A DNA stretch of 6,624 bases from Actinomycetota bacterium (GTDB lineage Bacteria > Actinomycetota > Thermoleophilia > Gaiellales > Gaiellaceae), in NCBI GenBank assembly GCA_013698195.1, contig JACCVK010000199.1:1-6624 (forward strand), written 5' to 3'. The notes under the pieces were generated by a model. It did no database searches, had not been told where the DNA came from, and was given only the letters and a program-made list of their open reading frames with translations. Position 1 is the stretch's first letter, and every line of letters starts with the position of its first letter. Below are positions 6,213 to 6,624 of the stretch, piece after piece. The position numbers were made by a program, and so were the translations under genes.

Positions 6213-6624
6213 GCTCCCCGCCCCTGCTGATCCTGGGCGTGCGTCGCTCAGGCACGACGTTGCTCCGACTGATCCTGGATCGCTCCACCGGGATCGCGAT
6301 TCCCGACGAGTCGCACTTCATTCCACAGCTTGCGCGCCGCCACCCAGGGCCGGTCGACCGGGATACGTTCCTCGAGGATCTGCGCCGCGTGCGGACGCTC
6401 GCGCGCTGGGGGATCACGGTCGCGGATGTGGCGCCCTTGGTCGAGCCGGGGTCGGACACGGGCGCCGCAATCGCGGCCGTCTTTCGTGCGTACGCGGCAA
6501 AGGCTGGGAAGCCGCGCTGGGGCGACAAGACGCCCGCCTACATGCGCTATCTCCCGCTTCTCGACCGGCTGTTCCCCGACGCGCTCTACGTCCATCTGAT
6601 TCGTGACGGCCGCGACTGTGCGCT
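6209..6624 (+). CDS. PAPS-dependent sulfotransferase, N-terminal part (cut by window end)
   Basis: The first 138 residues of a sulfotransferase run off the window edge. The 5'-phosphosulfate-binding loop is GVRRSGTTLL at 10-19, right after the first beta strand LLIL. PDESHF (32-37), WGDKTP (104-109) and the start of the 3'-phosphate-binding segment LIRDGRDCA (130-138) are all typical of the bacterial Sulfotransfer_3-type family. Such enzymes move sulfate from PAPS to hydroxyl or amino groups of sugars, lipids, peptides or small molecules. The acceptor cannot be predicted from this half. GTG 6209 overlaps the stop of the Ig-domain gene (GTGA, TGA 6210-6212) and puts the PAPS loop ten residues from the N-terminus, which is normal. 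Its donor PAPS is the product of the cysC-sat pair at the other end of the window. Confidence 0.88.
   Translation, partial: MSSPPLLILGVRRSGTTLLRLILDRSTGIAIPDESHFIPQLARRHPGPVDRDTFLEDLRRVRTLARWGITVADVAPLVEPGSDTGAAIAAVFRAYAAKAGKPRWGDKTPAYMRYLPLLDRLFPDALYVHLIRDGRDCA

Noticed and set aside
1..6624. Frequent CGATCG/GCGATCGC palindromes, considered as a HIP1-like repeat family
   Set aside because: The occurrences fall mostly in codons for Ile-Ala, Asp-Arg and similar pairs in GC-rich genes. No regular spacing or shared flanks are visible, so base composition explains them.
1..6624. CRISPR arrays, tRNA or rRNA genes, insertion sequences
   Set aside because: I found no regularly spaced direct repeats, cloverleaf-type sequence, transposase motifs or terminal repeats.

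Overview
The window is high-GC DNA, roughly two-thirds G+C by eye, with densely packed genes, GTG starts and many start/stop overlaps. The cyclase remnant and the FlgD-like protein resemble what I recall from deep-branching Actinobacteria such as Thermoleophilia/Gaiellales. That placement is an impression from memory, not a computed classification.

Left part (1-1774, plus strand). The tail of an unidentified gene overlaps cysC (APS kinase, start 51), and cysC overlaps sat (ATP sulfurylase, start 647). Together the two enzymes turn sulfate and ATP into PAPS, the universal sulfuryl donor. An 85-base gap follows. It holds a 40-base inverted repeat that abuts the start codon of a TauE/SafE-family membrane transporter (1860-2765), which plausibly moves sulfate, sulfite or another sulfur anion.

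Middle (2762-3634, minus strand). No intact gene lies here. What is present is the remnant of a class III adenylate/guanylate cyclase gene whose catalytic residues survive. It has no in-frame start, and it changes frame after the cyclase domain. It then runs, after a probable deletion, into what looks like the last ~65 residues of a family 5 extracellular solute-binding protein. Its stop codon shares the bases CTAG with the stop of the convergent transporter gene.

Right part (3656-6624, plus strand). Four genes are chained by 1-4-base overlaps: a formyltransferase with an Fmt/ArnA-like two-domain layout, a PIG-L family zinc deacetylase, a membrane-anchored protein with FlgD-like Ig domains, and a PAPS-dependent sulfotransferase cut by the window end. 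A weak -10-like box sits just before the first gene and could give a nearly leaderless transcript.

How they may work together (inference). PAPS made by CysC/Sat is the co-substrate of the sulfotransferase. A deacetylase translationally coupled to a formyltransferase suggests that an N-acetylated amino sugar is deacetylated and its free amine formylated. The region may therefore tailor a sulfated, perhaps N-formylated glycan or glycolipid, with the Ig-domain protein acting at the cell surface. None of the substrates can be read from the sequence.
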